Positions 12,129 to 27,100 of a DNA stretch of 64,000 nucleotides are shown one piece after another (positions within the stretch are counted from its first letter, which is position 1; each line of letters begins with the position of its first letter). The stretch is from assembly GCF_963576615.1 (NCBI RefSeq), contig NC_088708.1:47231196-47295195 (forward strand). Reading direction: 5' to 3'. Made by a program: the position numbers and the translations under genes. The notes below the pieces were generated by a model that saw only the letters and a list, made by a program, of their open reading frames with translations, searched no databases and was not told the DNA's origin. This DNA is from Watersipora subatra (Eukaryota; Bryozoa; Gymnolaemata; Cheilostomatida; Watersiporidae).

Positions 12129-15100
12129 CTAAAATAATTCTACCCAAACAGCTAAAACATGGCGACAGTTTCTCACCATTGTGTGATGTCGAGAGTTCTG
12201 AATATCCTTCCAAAGTCTTCCGTGCATATCTGGAAGATCGGCGAGTTTGAGTGCCATTTTCATGAGCTCCCTCGGGCCGCTAGAACTGTCAACAGAGACA
12301 TTGTGTGCTTTAAGAACGGTCTCTGAAAACTTGGAATAATGTGCGGTGGCTGATATGATCACAGGAACCTCTGACCCAAGAGCCATTCTGTCAGCGACAG
12401 TCTTGGCAACAGCCGTATGTGGGTCCAACAGATAACCTGCCAACAAAAAGATGGGTGTGTCGCATTGTACTGCACAGCGTAGGGCAATTTGAGACAGAGT
12501 AAAGGCTAGTACGCACAAAACATATTTCAATGAATCACTCTTAAATGTGTAACTTTAACATGGTAACAAATCAATTTACAAAAATGTACATGGAAATGTT
12601 TACTTTGTTTAAAGTTTCTATCAACGTATGTATAGGAAATTATGGGTTGTTGTGCGCATAGCATAGTTAACGTAACATAGTTAACATAACATAGTTAACA
12701 AAGTCAAAAACAAAATTTTTTTTTAAATAAACTGCTAAAGCAAATAATAGAATATAATAAATAATAATAATTACCTCAAGATATCACAATCATGAACTAG
12801 TCAGCATAAATACATACCAAACAAAAAGGTATTCAAATATTATAGTCAAACACAGATAACAAACACAAAATTTTTTTTGCATACTCATTTATATATTTGT
12901 ACCTCATCATTAGATTGAATGTTTATTCAAAACTACTTTAAACAGACGTATTGTATACATATGCATACAGAAGTTCCTGTTTGCGTATTCATCACTCTAT
13001 ATGACTGGTTTGTGTAGATATATTCATCTGCTCACCAGAGTGGTTGTCTATATTGACTCGCTAATAATCTAAGAACCTCTCTGCTCACCTGTTCGCCTAT
13101 GAACGTCTTTCATTGTCTTCAGACTATCTTCATCTATACACCAATCAGCTTTAATCTCACTCTGAATCTTCTCAATTAACTGAAAATAACTTTCATCATC
13201 AACCAATAAGAACTAAACAACCAGGTCACGCTTTCTTGATTGGTCCAAGGGCTCGATTGGAAGCTTATTGTTTGCGTCTTCCAAATTTCTAGATAATAAT
13301 TCAGTGAGCATTCATCTTACCATGTAATATAATATATATATGTCATATAACGAGAGAAAGTAATTACTGCTGCCTGAAGACAGCTAACTAGCTCAACAGA
13401 GAAGAGATACAGTCATACCTCAACATACGAGAACTTTGAGATACAACAAAAATTTTGAGTAAGAGTTTGTTTTGAGATACGAGGCAATTTGAGATAAGAC
13501 ACATTTAAGATATGAGATATGATGCAGCCTTTTGGAACCTAAAGGCTGCATCGAGATAGATGTGCTCGATGCGGCCTTCAAGTTGCCAGATATGTGAGAA
13601 GCTGCTTACGAAACCAGCATCGCTCAGTCTTTCCGGTCAGATCAGTTTGAACAAGTTTTAAAAAGGCCAACTAAAAGTGATAGTGAAAACAAGGCCAGAA
13701 AGCGCCAAACGGGAAAAGATTAATAAAAAAATAAAGTTTAGTGAAAGATTAAAACTTTTTTTCAAGTATGTGTTTAGTCAGCTAAATTCATTGAAGTTAA
13801 ATTCAAAGTTCATGAAATTTTATGCAGTGTCACAAAAGTTTAGGGTACCGAAAGTGTTGCCGTGAAGTCTCACTCTTTAGGCAGTGCTATACAGTCTCAC
13901 TCTTTAGGCAGTGCTATACAGTCTCACTCTTTAGGCAGTGCTATACAGTCTCACTCTTTAGGCAGTGCTATACAGTCTCACTCTTTAGGCAGTGCTATAC
14001 AGTCTCACTCTTTAGGCAGTGCTATACAGTCTCACTCTTTAGGCAGTGCTATACATAATAATGTTACATTTCATTACGGATCATAACCACTAAACAGGCA
14101 TTTGTGAGCATAGGTAGCGAACTACATCAAATAAAACTACATTTTTCAATCATTTTCTTCTGTTTTTAGATGATTTTTCAGAGGATGGGAATGGAATAAT
14201 TTATATTTAGTGGTTTATATAGCAAATATTGCTTTGAAGTACAAGCAAATTGACATACAAGCTCAGTCCTGGAACTCAGTCAAGCTCAGTCATACGTCGA
14301 AGTATGACGGTATATACTAACCGAAAGGTCATGTGCAACAGAGAACTTTCCACTCGTCTCCAGACTGCTAAACAGCTGATTCATTAAAGAATTATCTCCT
14401 CCTGACACAGAAAAGAGAAACCGCTCAAGGTTAGATGACTTTAATATGTCAATAGCTGGAGAGGATGTTGTCAGCAGCTGTAAGTAGATATGAAGATAGA
14501 CATAGATAGAGCGGTTGCTTTTCATTTCTGATAACAGTCCTATAAGAAAATCACTGAGCTTGATTGATTATTTTTGGCCTGTTTATAATCTATGGCAGTG
14601 ATTTCTCTAAAGCATTTATTTATGCAAACTACCATATCTAAGTTTTGTAATAAGCCATATTATAGACCCAACACTAGCTGATATTTTAAAAAGAACTCCT
14701 AACTGATGACGAAAACGTTAGGAGTATCAACCGTTTACTTCAGTGTAATGATCATACCCTCGGGAAATGTAAGATTACTGGGGTGACTCACCTTTCGCTC
14801 ACTGATGTCATAGACACCGGAGGAAAAGAACTCAGTAAGCACATTGTTGTTATTGGAAACTATAACCAGGTGTCTGATAGGGATCCCCATCATCTAGAAT
14901 ATCAACCAGAGAGTGGAGTGAGTAACCAAAGGGAGATGATTGCTGAATAAATGGAGGCATCCGACGAGTAAGCAAGTCATTCCATATTAGCATGCTCTGT
15001 ACACTAGAGCAAGTAGCATGGATTTGAGCAGCTTTTGAGATAGTAATGTAAGATAAAATTATAAATTTGATAAAATTAAAAATAATTTGAATAGAATGTC

Positions 15101-18100
15101 CCTTTAATGCCGATGCCACACTAAAATAGATAGTCATAGTGAGAATTCAATAAACAGATAAGTCCACAAGAACCAATAGAAACAAAGCAATAATAGTGCA
15201 GTGTTTGATATATGCTGGTTCAACGTGGAGCAAACCTACCAGCTCTTCCATTTTATATCTGCAAACAAGAGAATGAATGAACAAATGAATAAATTGATGT
15301 ATGAAGAAACAAATTTATGAATATGTTTAAACTTTCGCTTGTGATTTGAGAGAGTTGCAATGTAATCAAGGAGCTTCTAATGAGATACAAAGCAAATATG
15401 ACAGAACCAGTTTCCTAATTAGAAAAAAGAGTGAGAAAATAACAGTCATCTACAAACTGACTAAACAAACTAATATTCTGGTTATTTATTTTGAATTGAA
15501 AATGAATTGAGTTCACGCAGATGAACAATGAGTTTCAGCAGTTGAAGCTGGCAGACAATTATACTAAGTTGAGTTGAAATGAGTTGCATATCTAGAGATG
15601 ATGAGATTTAGTTAAAATGTCTGCAGAGAGACCGGAGAGCAATTTGGTAGCTAAGGGAATATAAAAAGAATACTGCGACTCTGATTTCTACAAACAATTG
15701 ATTGATTGAAACTGATCAAATTGATCAAATGATTGATGAAACCAGATAATTGCGCTTTTAGTTGAATGTCTTTGACATGTGAGTATTAGGGAGCAGATTA
15801 GAGATATAGTTTAAAGTAAAAATGTATGTGATTTTCTCTGGGATGTAAAATACTCAGGTTAGACTCATAAACCCAAGTTGATGATCTAGACTATAGTTAC
15901 CATAAACCAAGGTGTTCAACAGCTATCACACTTGTGTACTACTCATTTTGCCTTATTTTATATATCTTATGTTTTTATAATACTTTGTTTATCATTAACA
16001 ATATTAGTCAAGTAAATAACTTGTGATAGTCATCACAATAAGGGTGCTCTCCCAGTGAGCCGTAACACCATGATAAAACAATGATAGAATGTCAGTCTAC
16101 TATGTCAGCAGCAATTGCTGCCGCCACTTTAAGTTAGTATATTAAAATTTCTAACGAGAACAACCCTTTCAACCAACCAACTTTTTACACCATTATAAAA
16201 TGTGTTGCATGAATGTATAATTATAGTTAGTGGAGAAATTCCCAATCAGTAAATCTTAAAAATCTCTCCCTAGATATCAAGAAATAGTAAAAGAACTTGG
16301 TTGACACCTAAAAATTCTGCTAAGCCAATAGACATGAAAGCGGATATAAATTCGTATAGAAGTAAACAAGAAAACTTACTCTAAATAAACATAAAAACTT
16401 TTAAACTATAATCATGCTCTTTTCGATATTGAAAACATGCCAGAATTTCATAAATTATAACTTTCAAATCTGTGTCTGCATGCTTTCAGTTTCAGTTCCA
16501 GTAATATTGGCAATAATTTCTTTTTGAGGCCACAAATCTGAATCATATGGAATTCAGTTTAATGAGTTGAATAAAGATATGAATGTAAATCAGCATGTGT
16601 AATGCTTTCAATCAAATGTTAAGAGAATTGACTCGATAAAGATAAAATAACTTGATGAATCAAGCATTAAGGTTTTCTGAATAATTTCTAAGTGATTTGA
16701 GAATGTGAAAACATGGAATAGGTATTTTGTCGGTAATCGAAACATTCAGTCAGATCAGATGCTTATAATTGAAACCATAGACTAGATTCATAAAGTAACA
16801 ACACATTCATCCATACGGTAACTACAATGTACTAGTAATCAGCAACTGTATACCTTAGCGTAGTAAGCACCCAGAACATTGCCAAAGTTTCCTGTTGGAA
16901 CACAAACATCCACCTGCTGACCCATGTCAAGATGGCCATCCCTAACCATGAGAAGGTATGACCAAACATGGTAGACTACTTGAGGAAGGAGCCGGGCATA
17001 GTTTATAGAGTTAGCTGCACTAAAACAAACATATTTGCATATTTCCTAGAAACCAAAGCTATGAGGTAAAATGATAAAACAATGATAACAGTGGAATTGT
17101 GAAGTGATATCAGCCAGAAATCATGTGTCGAAACCACAGAGCTTGTTGAGTTATCAGCTGCAATCGTAGTGCCAGCTGTTGTCTAGCTATGTTAATAACT
17201 TATTTTAAAGATGACATATCCAACGACGTTAAATGAATCACAGGGTTTTTATGTTTCGACTGAATTTGGAGTTGACCTCCGCAGATGAATTCGCAACCTA
17301 CCGCTTCAATCATTCGTAGTTGCACTTAATCAGTTTTTCTAAGACTAGCGATATATTCCTCAAAACAAAACTTAATAAAGTAGACTTGCTTTCGGGTCAA
17401 GGTCGCTTTTCAATTCATACTTCATACACTTGTTGCACTAACTCAGCCAGGATTCCTGATCAGAAATATTGTATACCAAATCATTTTTATTGTAATCGTA
17501 GCAAAACAGACTTTATTTAGCCATTACTTGCTAATTATTTCACATTTACATTTAAACACCTGGTTTTATTATTTTCTTCAAATTTTTTTCAACTGCACAG
17601 AACAATTTCTCTTCATATGAAATGTAAAAATGAGAATAGTAACTGTTGTTTTACTGTATGTTAAATAAAAATACATTTTCTGTGTAAAGAGTTATTTTAT
17701 TACCCAGGCAACATTGGGCATTCAGCTAATGTGTATATAGCTAAATATATAACTAATATATATAGCTAATTGGGCTATATATATTTAGCTCATTTGACTG
17801 TATATATATAGCCAAATTAGCTATAGTTATATATATATGGTTGAGCACTCTCATGTCTTACAGTTTTCAGAATATGATGAGCACACTATTTTACAGCTTA
17901 GGCACTCTGGAATAATTCCCGAAAAGTCCCTTAAACTCTACAATGATAGTTTTTGAATATCATGGTTAAGGGTTGTCTTCCCGTGCCGCTCGAAGGTCAA
18001 CTGATGAGCTCTGATAAAGACGGAACTAAACAACTGGCTATCTTGGAAATTTTCCAAGTGAATAATATAACAAACTACAGCTAAAATGAAATGATCTTGT

Positions 18101-21100
18101 TTATTCCTTAGCAGGGGTTATTTACAAACTTGAAAAGCTTTTGCCACATAAACTTCCACATTCTCTATATAAAAAGTCATAGCTTACCTCAATGAATAGC
18201 CAAATAGATCCCGTAACTTTTTGTTATACTTGTGGTTGGTAAAAATGTCCTTGACCGCTGTTTGGCAGAAGTCAAAGTCTTCTTTCACTCCTTCATGCAA
18301 ATAAACACCTTATCACATCACCTCATGAGTCAAAAGAGTGAAAAGTTGAAACAGAGTTCGATGAAAGAATAGCATTTATTGGATAAGAGATAATGATTAC
18401 CAACGATGCATGATCTTGGACTTTTGAACCCGGTAAGCTGGGCTTTCTGTATCTCACTTACACCATCTTCAGGGAAGAGCACTACCACCTCGCACTGACC
18501 TAAAACATGAAATGTATCAACTCAAGCTAATCTCTATGAGTCACAACGCCCTGAGAAATATAACAGGGCGAAGTCAAAATTACTTTCTCTCCTGCACAAA
18601 TATAATCGATGGTCAGTTGCATGATTCTGAGAGAAATCAGGAAATAATCATTTTTCCTTCTAATAGTATAAGTTTATTCCTTTTGATTTAATTTCATATG
18701 AATTGCATTTTCGCTGGATATTGATTTATTATATTTTTAGTACAGTATATTTTAGTTTTAGTCTATTTTAGTCTATGTAAATCTCAGTGTTTGTCCATCT
18801 GTCCATCACTAAACTGAATGAAAAATATTTTGCCAATATTCGACTGTTTTAAAGAAAGTAGCTCTGCTATCTTAAAGGTGGGACAACCCCAACTTTATGT
18901 AAAACCTTAAAGGTTGACTTGCAACAAAATTCACATTACAGTTATTTGGTATCAAAAGATTCACCATGTCTTACTCTGCTGTGTTGTAGGTGCAAAATAT
19001 GCGGAAATGTGTTTACAAGCTCCTAAAAGCTCAAAAACAAAAAGCCGCCGTAGATTGGAATCAGTTTATTTCTCTGATGTAGTCATTACATTTGGTTATT
19101 GTTTTGACACGTGATGTTCTCACGTGAATTGAAAGGCCAATAAAAGGCTCAAAACTTCTCGTAGCACTAATTTATGACCAACACTTCGGATTTTACCGAA
19201 GACCCCGTATCAAATATAGATGCTCGCTACTTTACAATTTTGCTTCGGCTTGGTCTAATCATCTAGTCGTAATCTCATCATGTGACCCATACTTCACAAA
19301 TAATTTCTGCAGCAATTTTCGTTTATCACAGGCGACTAACAGGCTCGTCGTGTTTATCAGACAATGATATGTACTCCTTCGAGCCAAGGTTGAAAATTTA
19401 AACGAATTTTTATGGTAGGTTATAGAATATCAGTGCTGAAAGTGACAGCATTACAATGACGATAAAATAGATGCATAAGAACAATAGACATGGTTTTATT
19501 GAATGCGTGAAGCATATTTGTGAAAATATTTCGATGAATGAGGCTGCGTGAAATTGTAAACAGAAGCCATCTTGTACAATTACGTCCCATTTGAGCCGTT
19601 TTGGAAAGAGATTCCAATCTACGGCAGTCTCGTGATGGCTGCGATTAACTGTTCGTTTTTGAGCTTTTAAAAGCTTTTAATCACATTTCCACATATTTTG
19701 CACCTACAACACAGCAAAGTAAGAAATAGTGAATATTTTGATATCAAATAACTGTAATGTGAATTTTGTTGCAAGACAACTTTCAAGTAAAAAATCTTAT
19801 CCATCTTTTAATCTATCACTAAAAACAGCTGTTGCTTTATACGAGTAAAACGCCTTCCCTTACAACCAAGTCTTCTAAAAACTATAAGGCTAGTAGCGCA
19901 CTTTTATTCATCGACGAATATTGATAAGCAAAGAATGGGTATACAATACAGAGCCATGTCATTAGATGATGAAATGTGTAACAAAGCAAACAGCCATGTC
20001 ATTAGATGATGAAATGTGTAACAAAGCAAACAGCCATGTCATTAGATGATGAAATGTGTAACAAAGCAAACAGCCATGTCATTAGATGATGAAATGTGTA
20101 ACAAAGCAAACAGCCATGTCATTAGATGATGAAATGTGTAACAAAGCAAACAGCCATGTCATTAGATGATGAAATGTGTAACAAAGCAAACAGCCATGTC
20201 ATTAGATGATGAAATGTGTAACAAAGCAAACAGCCATGTCATTAGATGATGAAATGTGTAACAAAGCAAACAGCCATGTCATTAGATGATGAAATGTGTA
20301 ACAAAGCAAACAGCCAAATACTGAAAATTACAATTGGGTGTGGTATTTTTTCACCCAAGAACTTAATTTATCACTAGTTCCCCATTTTAAAAGTCAGCGA
20401 TCTCGCATTATGTCATGATGCAATCAAAAATGCAAAGAAGACAAATCCAAAATAACATCAAAACATAAAAATTCCTGACTGTCTGAAACTTCTATAGACT
20501 GTTAACCAGGGGTGTAGCATAGTTGGGATGCTTTAGAATTGCACTGCGTCATTGCAGTTTAGTAAGCTGTAGTTATATACATGTATGAATTGGTATATTA
20601 CAACTGGTATGTATATATATTTAGAATTTACACATTTAGAATTGGTATATATATACCAAAGAATATATGGCATGAGTAGTATCAGTCGTTATTAGCAAAC
20701 TCACACCATGAGGCTGCAAGCAACTTGTGAGAACCAAACCCTTTACTAGTTACTGTAACTACCAACTTGTGTGTTTGGTGAAGGCATCCAGCACTGCGCC
20801 TCCAGTATCCCCAGATGTCGCCACCAATATGAGAGATCTGAAATGAACTAATTATTAGGAATAGTACCAATAGACTCACATATCACCCGAACTAGAGAGT
20901 GTTCAGATGATATGTGAAAATGGTTATTCATGTCGGACATCAATGCAGGATCATTTCACAACACAAGCTGCAGAGGTATGATAGATGACACTAAGAGTAT
21001 TCTTTCTAGTTATGCTAGTACCTGGCAGCCGATGCACTGTGAGAGATTGCCATCAGTAATATAACCATCAGCACAATTACTGCCAAATAGTGTGGTGCAG

Positions 21101-24100
21101 ATGGTAGCATAACTGACTGCTATGCCAAATGTCTGGGTTTGAATCTTGTGTGATGCAATCTTTTTTCTCAACATCTACCTGTGGCTTTAGGCAGACAGAT
21201 GCGGCTCTTATTATAGTAAAATTCTCAAAGATATTCCCATTGACAGGTATACACTCTTTCAAAACAATTTACAGCAGGGAATGATTACTCCCAATAAAAC
21301 ATTCTTATTATTAGTGTTCCTCATTTAATTTGTCAACCTGGTCAATGATAAGCTAGAAATGATCTTTAACAAATGGAGCTGTGTCTGTCTCCAGGTTTAG
21401 ATGCTAGAATAAAAGATTGCGATAAATGGGATTTGAACTCAAGGCATTCAGCTTGGACCAACACTCTAACAGCCGCGCATGTTGATCACATACAGACACT
21501 TCAGAATAATTGTGCAGAGAATTATTCTGTGTGCTTTATCACAGAAAAGGCAAGCAGAAATAAATCGAAAAGAAACCATTCATTGATAATTTCCTGCTGC
21601 ACATCTGACGATCTCTCCCAGCATACTAGACTGCCAGAGTACTGGTCATTTATAGAAGTACACACATGAATGACGAGGAGCCAGCTTCGTACACCAATAT
21701 ACTGATTAGGACATACAATATTCAGTGTACTGGCACAAGAAGTGACCTGACTTGAAAGGTAGTACATGCAAGCATTACATCATACAGTCATAGTATTCTA
21801 CCTAATATGGTCATACAGGATGAAAGTTTGTCTTATACCATGACTGATGGTATCACAACTCATGACTAATGAGTTGTGAAAGAGAAAGAAGACACTGGAG
21901 TTATGCTAGACAATAGACAATCTGTGAAAATCGTTTTCATGGAAATAAAGGCTGTTCATTTTCCTCAGAGCCAAATGTATGTATGTATAAGTTTTTATTG
22001 GCACTAGTAATCATCAACAAATTGATGCTTTTTGTTACCAAAACAAAAAATGAGAAGACAGAAATCAGTAAATAGAGTGAGTTGTAAAAGGTGTTTTAAA
22101 ACTTGGTAATCTAATAGTATTGCGGAGGAATCGGGATGGTGAATTGTAGTTTGTAGGGACAAAAAGTTCAAAAACTGAAACATATGACGGTGGATGTAGT
22201 ATGTTGGCGTCATGCAAAAGAAAAAGATAATCGTCATACGCGTGGAAAGATAAATAAAAATATTCTGGGCATAGTCTTCGAGGTATTTTGAAACCTGTAA
22301 CACAAATGCAAAAACGAGCAAGCTTGTAATAATGCAATATGTTCAAAGATTTGGTGATGTGATTGGTGGAAGTGTGATAAGCTGGAATACGTGATCGGTG
22401 GTACACAAGTCTTAGTATAGATTTCTGTAAGAGGAATTTCCTTTTTCTGTTGTCGATATGGTGAGACAGAGAAATACATATCAACGCCAAATCAGAGAAT
22501 TACACTCAAAATATAAATGTCAGCCAGAGCATGCTCTGTCATGAACTCTCACCTGAGTCCATCATCTCGCTGTTTGACAGCGTAGTCATATATTCTGGCC
22601 ATCAGCTGGAGAGGAATATCTTTGAAGGAAGCAGTTGGTCCATGGAACAGTTCAAGCAGGTACTGGTTCTTTTCCAGTGGTACAACAGGGGCAATATCCT
22701 CATGACCAAAGTTTTCATGGTTGTATGCTTTGCCGACCATGTGCCTTAGCTCCTGAAATAAATGCTGCCTTTATCTATTAGAGTGCTGGAGCATGTGATA
22801 CATACCAAACACATGTGTAGAAAGGTGGAAACTTTTGGTAGAACACATGCTACATGTAGAGAGTACAACTAAAGTAAACATCATCAAACAAACCCTAAAC
22901 TTTTATTACCATGAATCGACAATCTGCATTTGCATGTTGCAGGAAAAATATATGAATGATCCTTCCAACTTCTAATAATAACCTAGGTGGCTATAGGTAG
23001 TCACTACTCTTTCCCAACTATGGCACTAGACTACTTGTACTACAGAAATTAGTACTGACAGTCTTAGACTTTTTTGGGCAGAACTTTCTAGCGCAAACTT
23101 TCTTGCACAGGAATGTTCGGCTTAGACATTTTAGCTCTGCCATTTTTACACCAAAGTATCTGCATGCATCTGATACAGCTGATACACAACAAATAAACAA
23201 CGCGATGATAACAAGAAAATACCAAAAAAACACATTATATTCATGAATTGTCACACATGATACCTTTTTCTTCAAAATACATAAAAAAATAAACTGAAAT
23301 TGAAACTGAAATAAACTTGTTACACTTACGAGTTTTAAGTTTTGTTTAGAGAATCCATGGGTGGTAAAACTCCATGAGCTTTTACCAAGGTGTTTGGTAT
23401 GGTTACTAACTGTTGATGTATTTTCTAAAGGTTTCGTGGTTCAGAGTTTTATTGCAAACTTAACATGAGAAGCTTCAATTGATGCAGTTGATGATCCGTG
23501 GCCATTTTGGTTTATTCCATCAATCACTTCACCATCATTAGGGTGAAGTGATTAACGGAATAAACTTCATCATCTTCCTTTCCATGTATTTTTATGCTCA
23601 CATCGTCAAAATTTGATTGAAGTATCTCGTTAACTACATCTGTCAAATACGTAAATGTAGCCGTTATGTACAAATGTTTCTCTTCCACTCTGTTGAGCCA
23701 TGAATTCACACCGGAAGATTGATCTATTCTGAGCTTGTAACGACCTCAAAAGGTCCTGTGCCACCAAAAATTCTTGCGACAGAATGTCTGCGCCAAAAGG
23801 TTGCATTCTATATTACCAAAACTTTCAGCACCATATACACCATGGGTAGTTGACACACACATACTGTAACTGTATTGACCAGCCTTCGACTCTGCCTGAG
23901 TAAATTTGTGCTTAGTAGAGGTTTATCAATTCTGGTTATCACAGATCCTCTCACCCAATCGAATGGCTCGCAGGTGCTTCATGACAAAATCTATAAATAA
24001 TCTCGCTGATCCAGTGGGCAAGAGTCTTTTCAGATGCAAACAAGTTTACCTCTTTTACCAATTCAATCTGTTTATTTGAATTGTACTTGCAATGATAACC

Positions 24101-27100
24101 GAATACGCAACCTTGACCAAGATTTTATAATATAAGTTGAGGTAAAGCAGAAGTGTTGTGGGTTGTTGAGCAAATTACAGCAAAGATGGAATTAGACTTT
24201 CCTTGAACCATAAACTCAGAGAGTGACATCACACAATGAATAGCCTTTTGTTTCTCGTGCTACAAGCGTATGACTGCTCAAGAGATGTATGAACGCAAGA
24301 TTTCAACTGTGACAGACAAGCGGTTTCAACATATCAATCAACTCAACACAACCAGATATGCGAAAATTACAAAATTTGATGGCTACAAATGAGATGGCTG
24401 GTAAGTTATATAAAACTAATCTGCAGGAAATTTATTAATTTTTTGTACCTACCCACTGCCTTACATTGTACCTACTATAAACCTACACTGTAGCTACTAT
24501 AAACCTACATTTTACCTACTATAAACCTACACTGTACCTACTATAAACCTACACTGTACCTACTATAAACCTACATTGTACCTACTATAAACCTACACTG
24601 TAGCTACTATAAACCTACACTGTAACTACTATAAACCTACACTGTAGCTACTATAAACCTACACTGTACCTACTACAAACCTACATGGTAACTACTATAA
24701 AACTACACTTTACCTACTACAACCCTACATTGTATCTACCCATAAGCTTACAATGTGCTGACTTACAAACCTACACATCAGCCTACAATCCTACACCGAA
24801 CCTTCTCATAATCCTTGCAAGACCATCCCAATTCAATATTAGGATATTACAAGTAGTAAAGTCTATACTATTCCTGACAAAGTAACCAATCGGTAAGGAG
24901 TAAGATAACACCATAAATTGGCATAGTCCACGAAACACACACAAAAAATTGTCTGCTCATTTACCCACAGCATGACAACATGATTGAGTGTAAATATCGT
25001 GTCCTTTAGTGTAATAAGCTGATGCCTACCTGACGCGGAATATCTGAAGGTTGTATCCATTGCTCCAGTACCTTGAGAGCGCAGTCGGTGTAGGGAACCC
25101 CTACAAGCCTCCCCCATTGGCCTTCATTCATAGCAGGAACCGGATCATTGCTTACATAGAGACCTCTATCAGGTGCCAGCCCTTGCAGAGTAACATCAAG
25201 GAAACTCTGTGAAAAACCAGCTGTGCGTGTAGATGTGTGACCTAAAGAAAGGGGGCATTATCAACAACAGACTGTTTAATGTTGGAGTTGTGCTACCTAT
25301 TGGTAAAATGAATGAAGACTTATGGAGAAAATAAAGAAATTGTAATAAATTAACACGAAAATAATTTTTCTACAGAACTATATGACATAACTCTTGTGTT
25401 TATGGTGAGTGGTTTGTTGCTCCCTGACTAGCAATTTAACACGGAAATACTGAGACTAGCCATCCACTCAAAATAAAATGTCGGCTGCTGTCATCAGCGA
25501 AATCAAGTAATATTTATTTGGTAAAATGCTATTAAAAACTTATTTATAAAGGCACAGGGTGAAGCTCTTCTAATTGGTTAGACAAGCACATAATTTATTT
25601 CCATCTCTCACACAACCCAAGTCCCAAAAGCCGTTCAACGTTCAGTTACAAGTTAGGAGCAACTAAATTGAGTAAGAAACAAAGGTACTGTTTGATAAGA
25701 CCACCCATGATATGTGCTAGACACAATCAGTGTTTAGTACTGTTATTTTGGTTTTTATGCCATTCGTACCCTACTAGTGAACTTATGTGAACAGACACTT
25801 GGGTGGTCTGCCGTGACATAAGTCGACTAATGAAAGTTTAATCTATCAACTATAGACTAGCCTGAGGAACACTAAGCGCATGCAGAAAAAGGGTGGGCCT
25901 AAAGGTAGACCGTAGCGACACTGAGATAAATCAGCAACGAACAGCCTGTGAAGAGGGAGTAAGGCAAAGGACTTGATGATGATGATGATGATAAGAACAT
26001 AGGGTAAGACTAGACTCGGGGTTGGAAAAAATCATGATTTTTTTTAATTGAATTTTTTTATTTAAACCAGGTTTTTTTATTTATTCAGATTTTTTTGAAA
26101 ACATCAATGAGCAGCTTTTTTTCATAACCGCTAACATAATATTATTTTATTTTGTTGAAAAGTGCCACATAAAAACATTAGTAGCATAACAAAACAACTT
26201 TGCATCACTTTAATTTATTAAAAGTTGTTTTTATTTCAATTTTGACCAAGTTGTGCAGTTCATATGCACAGTAGACCCTCTATAAGTCCCATTTTTTGGG
26301 AGTCAGCCTTTGAGATGGGAAAGTTCTGAAGAAAATAAATCGAACATGATATTTTAGGATGACTTAAATCATGATTTAAATCATTTGATTTTAATCGGCC
26401 CAGCGACTAGTCGACAGCAACACAGAGAGGCAGCAGCGTTGAGAATAGATGTTTGTACACGATCCTATGATGGGTACAGATAAGAGATAATAGTGGTCAC
26501 ATGAGAGGTATATAGAGAATAGATATGTGGTCACATGATGGTACAGAGAATAGATACATGGTCACATGACGGTACAGTGAACAGATGCATGGTCACATGA
26601 CGGTACAGTGAACAGATGCATGGTCACATGATGGTACAGTGAACAGATACATGGTCACATGATGGTACAGTGAACAGATGCATGGTCACATGACGGTACA
26701 GTGAACAGATGCATGGTCACATGATGGTACAGTGAACAGATGCATGGTCACATGATGGTACAGTGAACAGATGCATGGTCACATGACAGTACAGTGAACA
26801 GATGCATGGTCACATGATGGTACAGTGAACAGATGCATGGTCACATGATGGTCAAGTGAACAGATGCATGGTCACATGATGGTACAGTGAACAGATGCAT
26901 GGTCACATGATGGTACAGTGAACAGATGCATGGTCACATGATGGTCAAGTGAACAGATGCATGGTCACATGATGGTACAGTGAATAGATACATGGTCACA
27001 TGACGGTACAGTGAACAGATGCATGGTCACATGATGGTACAGAGAACAGATGCATGGTCACATGATGGTACAGTGAACAGATGCATGGTCACATGATGGT

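Noticed and set aside
13822..14086. Repeat-protein-like open frames (VSLFRQCYT / QSHSLGSAI)
   Set aside because: Produced by a 27-bp minisatellite in an intron; the unit length is a multiple of three, which keeps frames open.
23018..23275. 85-codon frame with a hydrophobic segment and Cys-rich end, like a small secreted peptide
   Set aside because: Begins at TTG, not ATG. It lies in a THNSL1 intron in sequence with repetitive TTTTTTGCGCA-like character, and no homologue is recognised.
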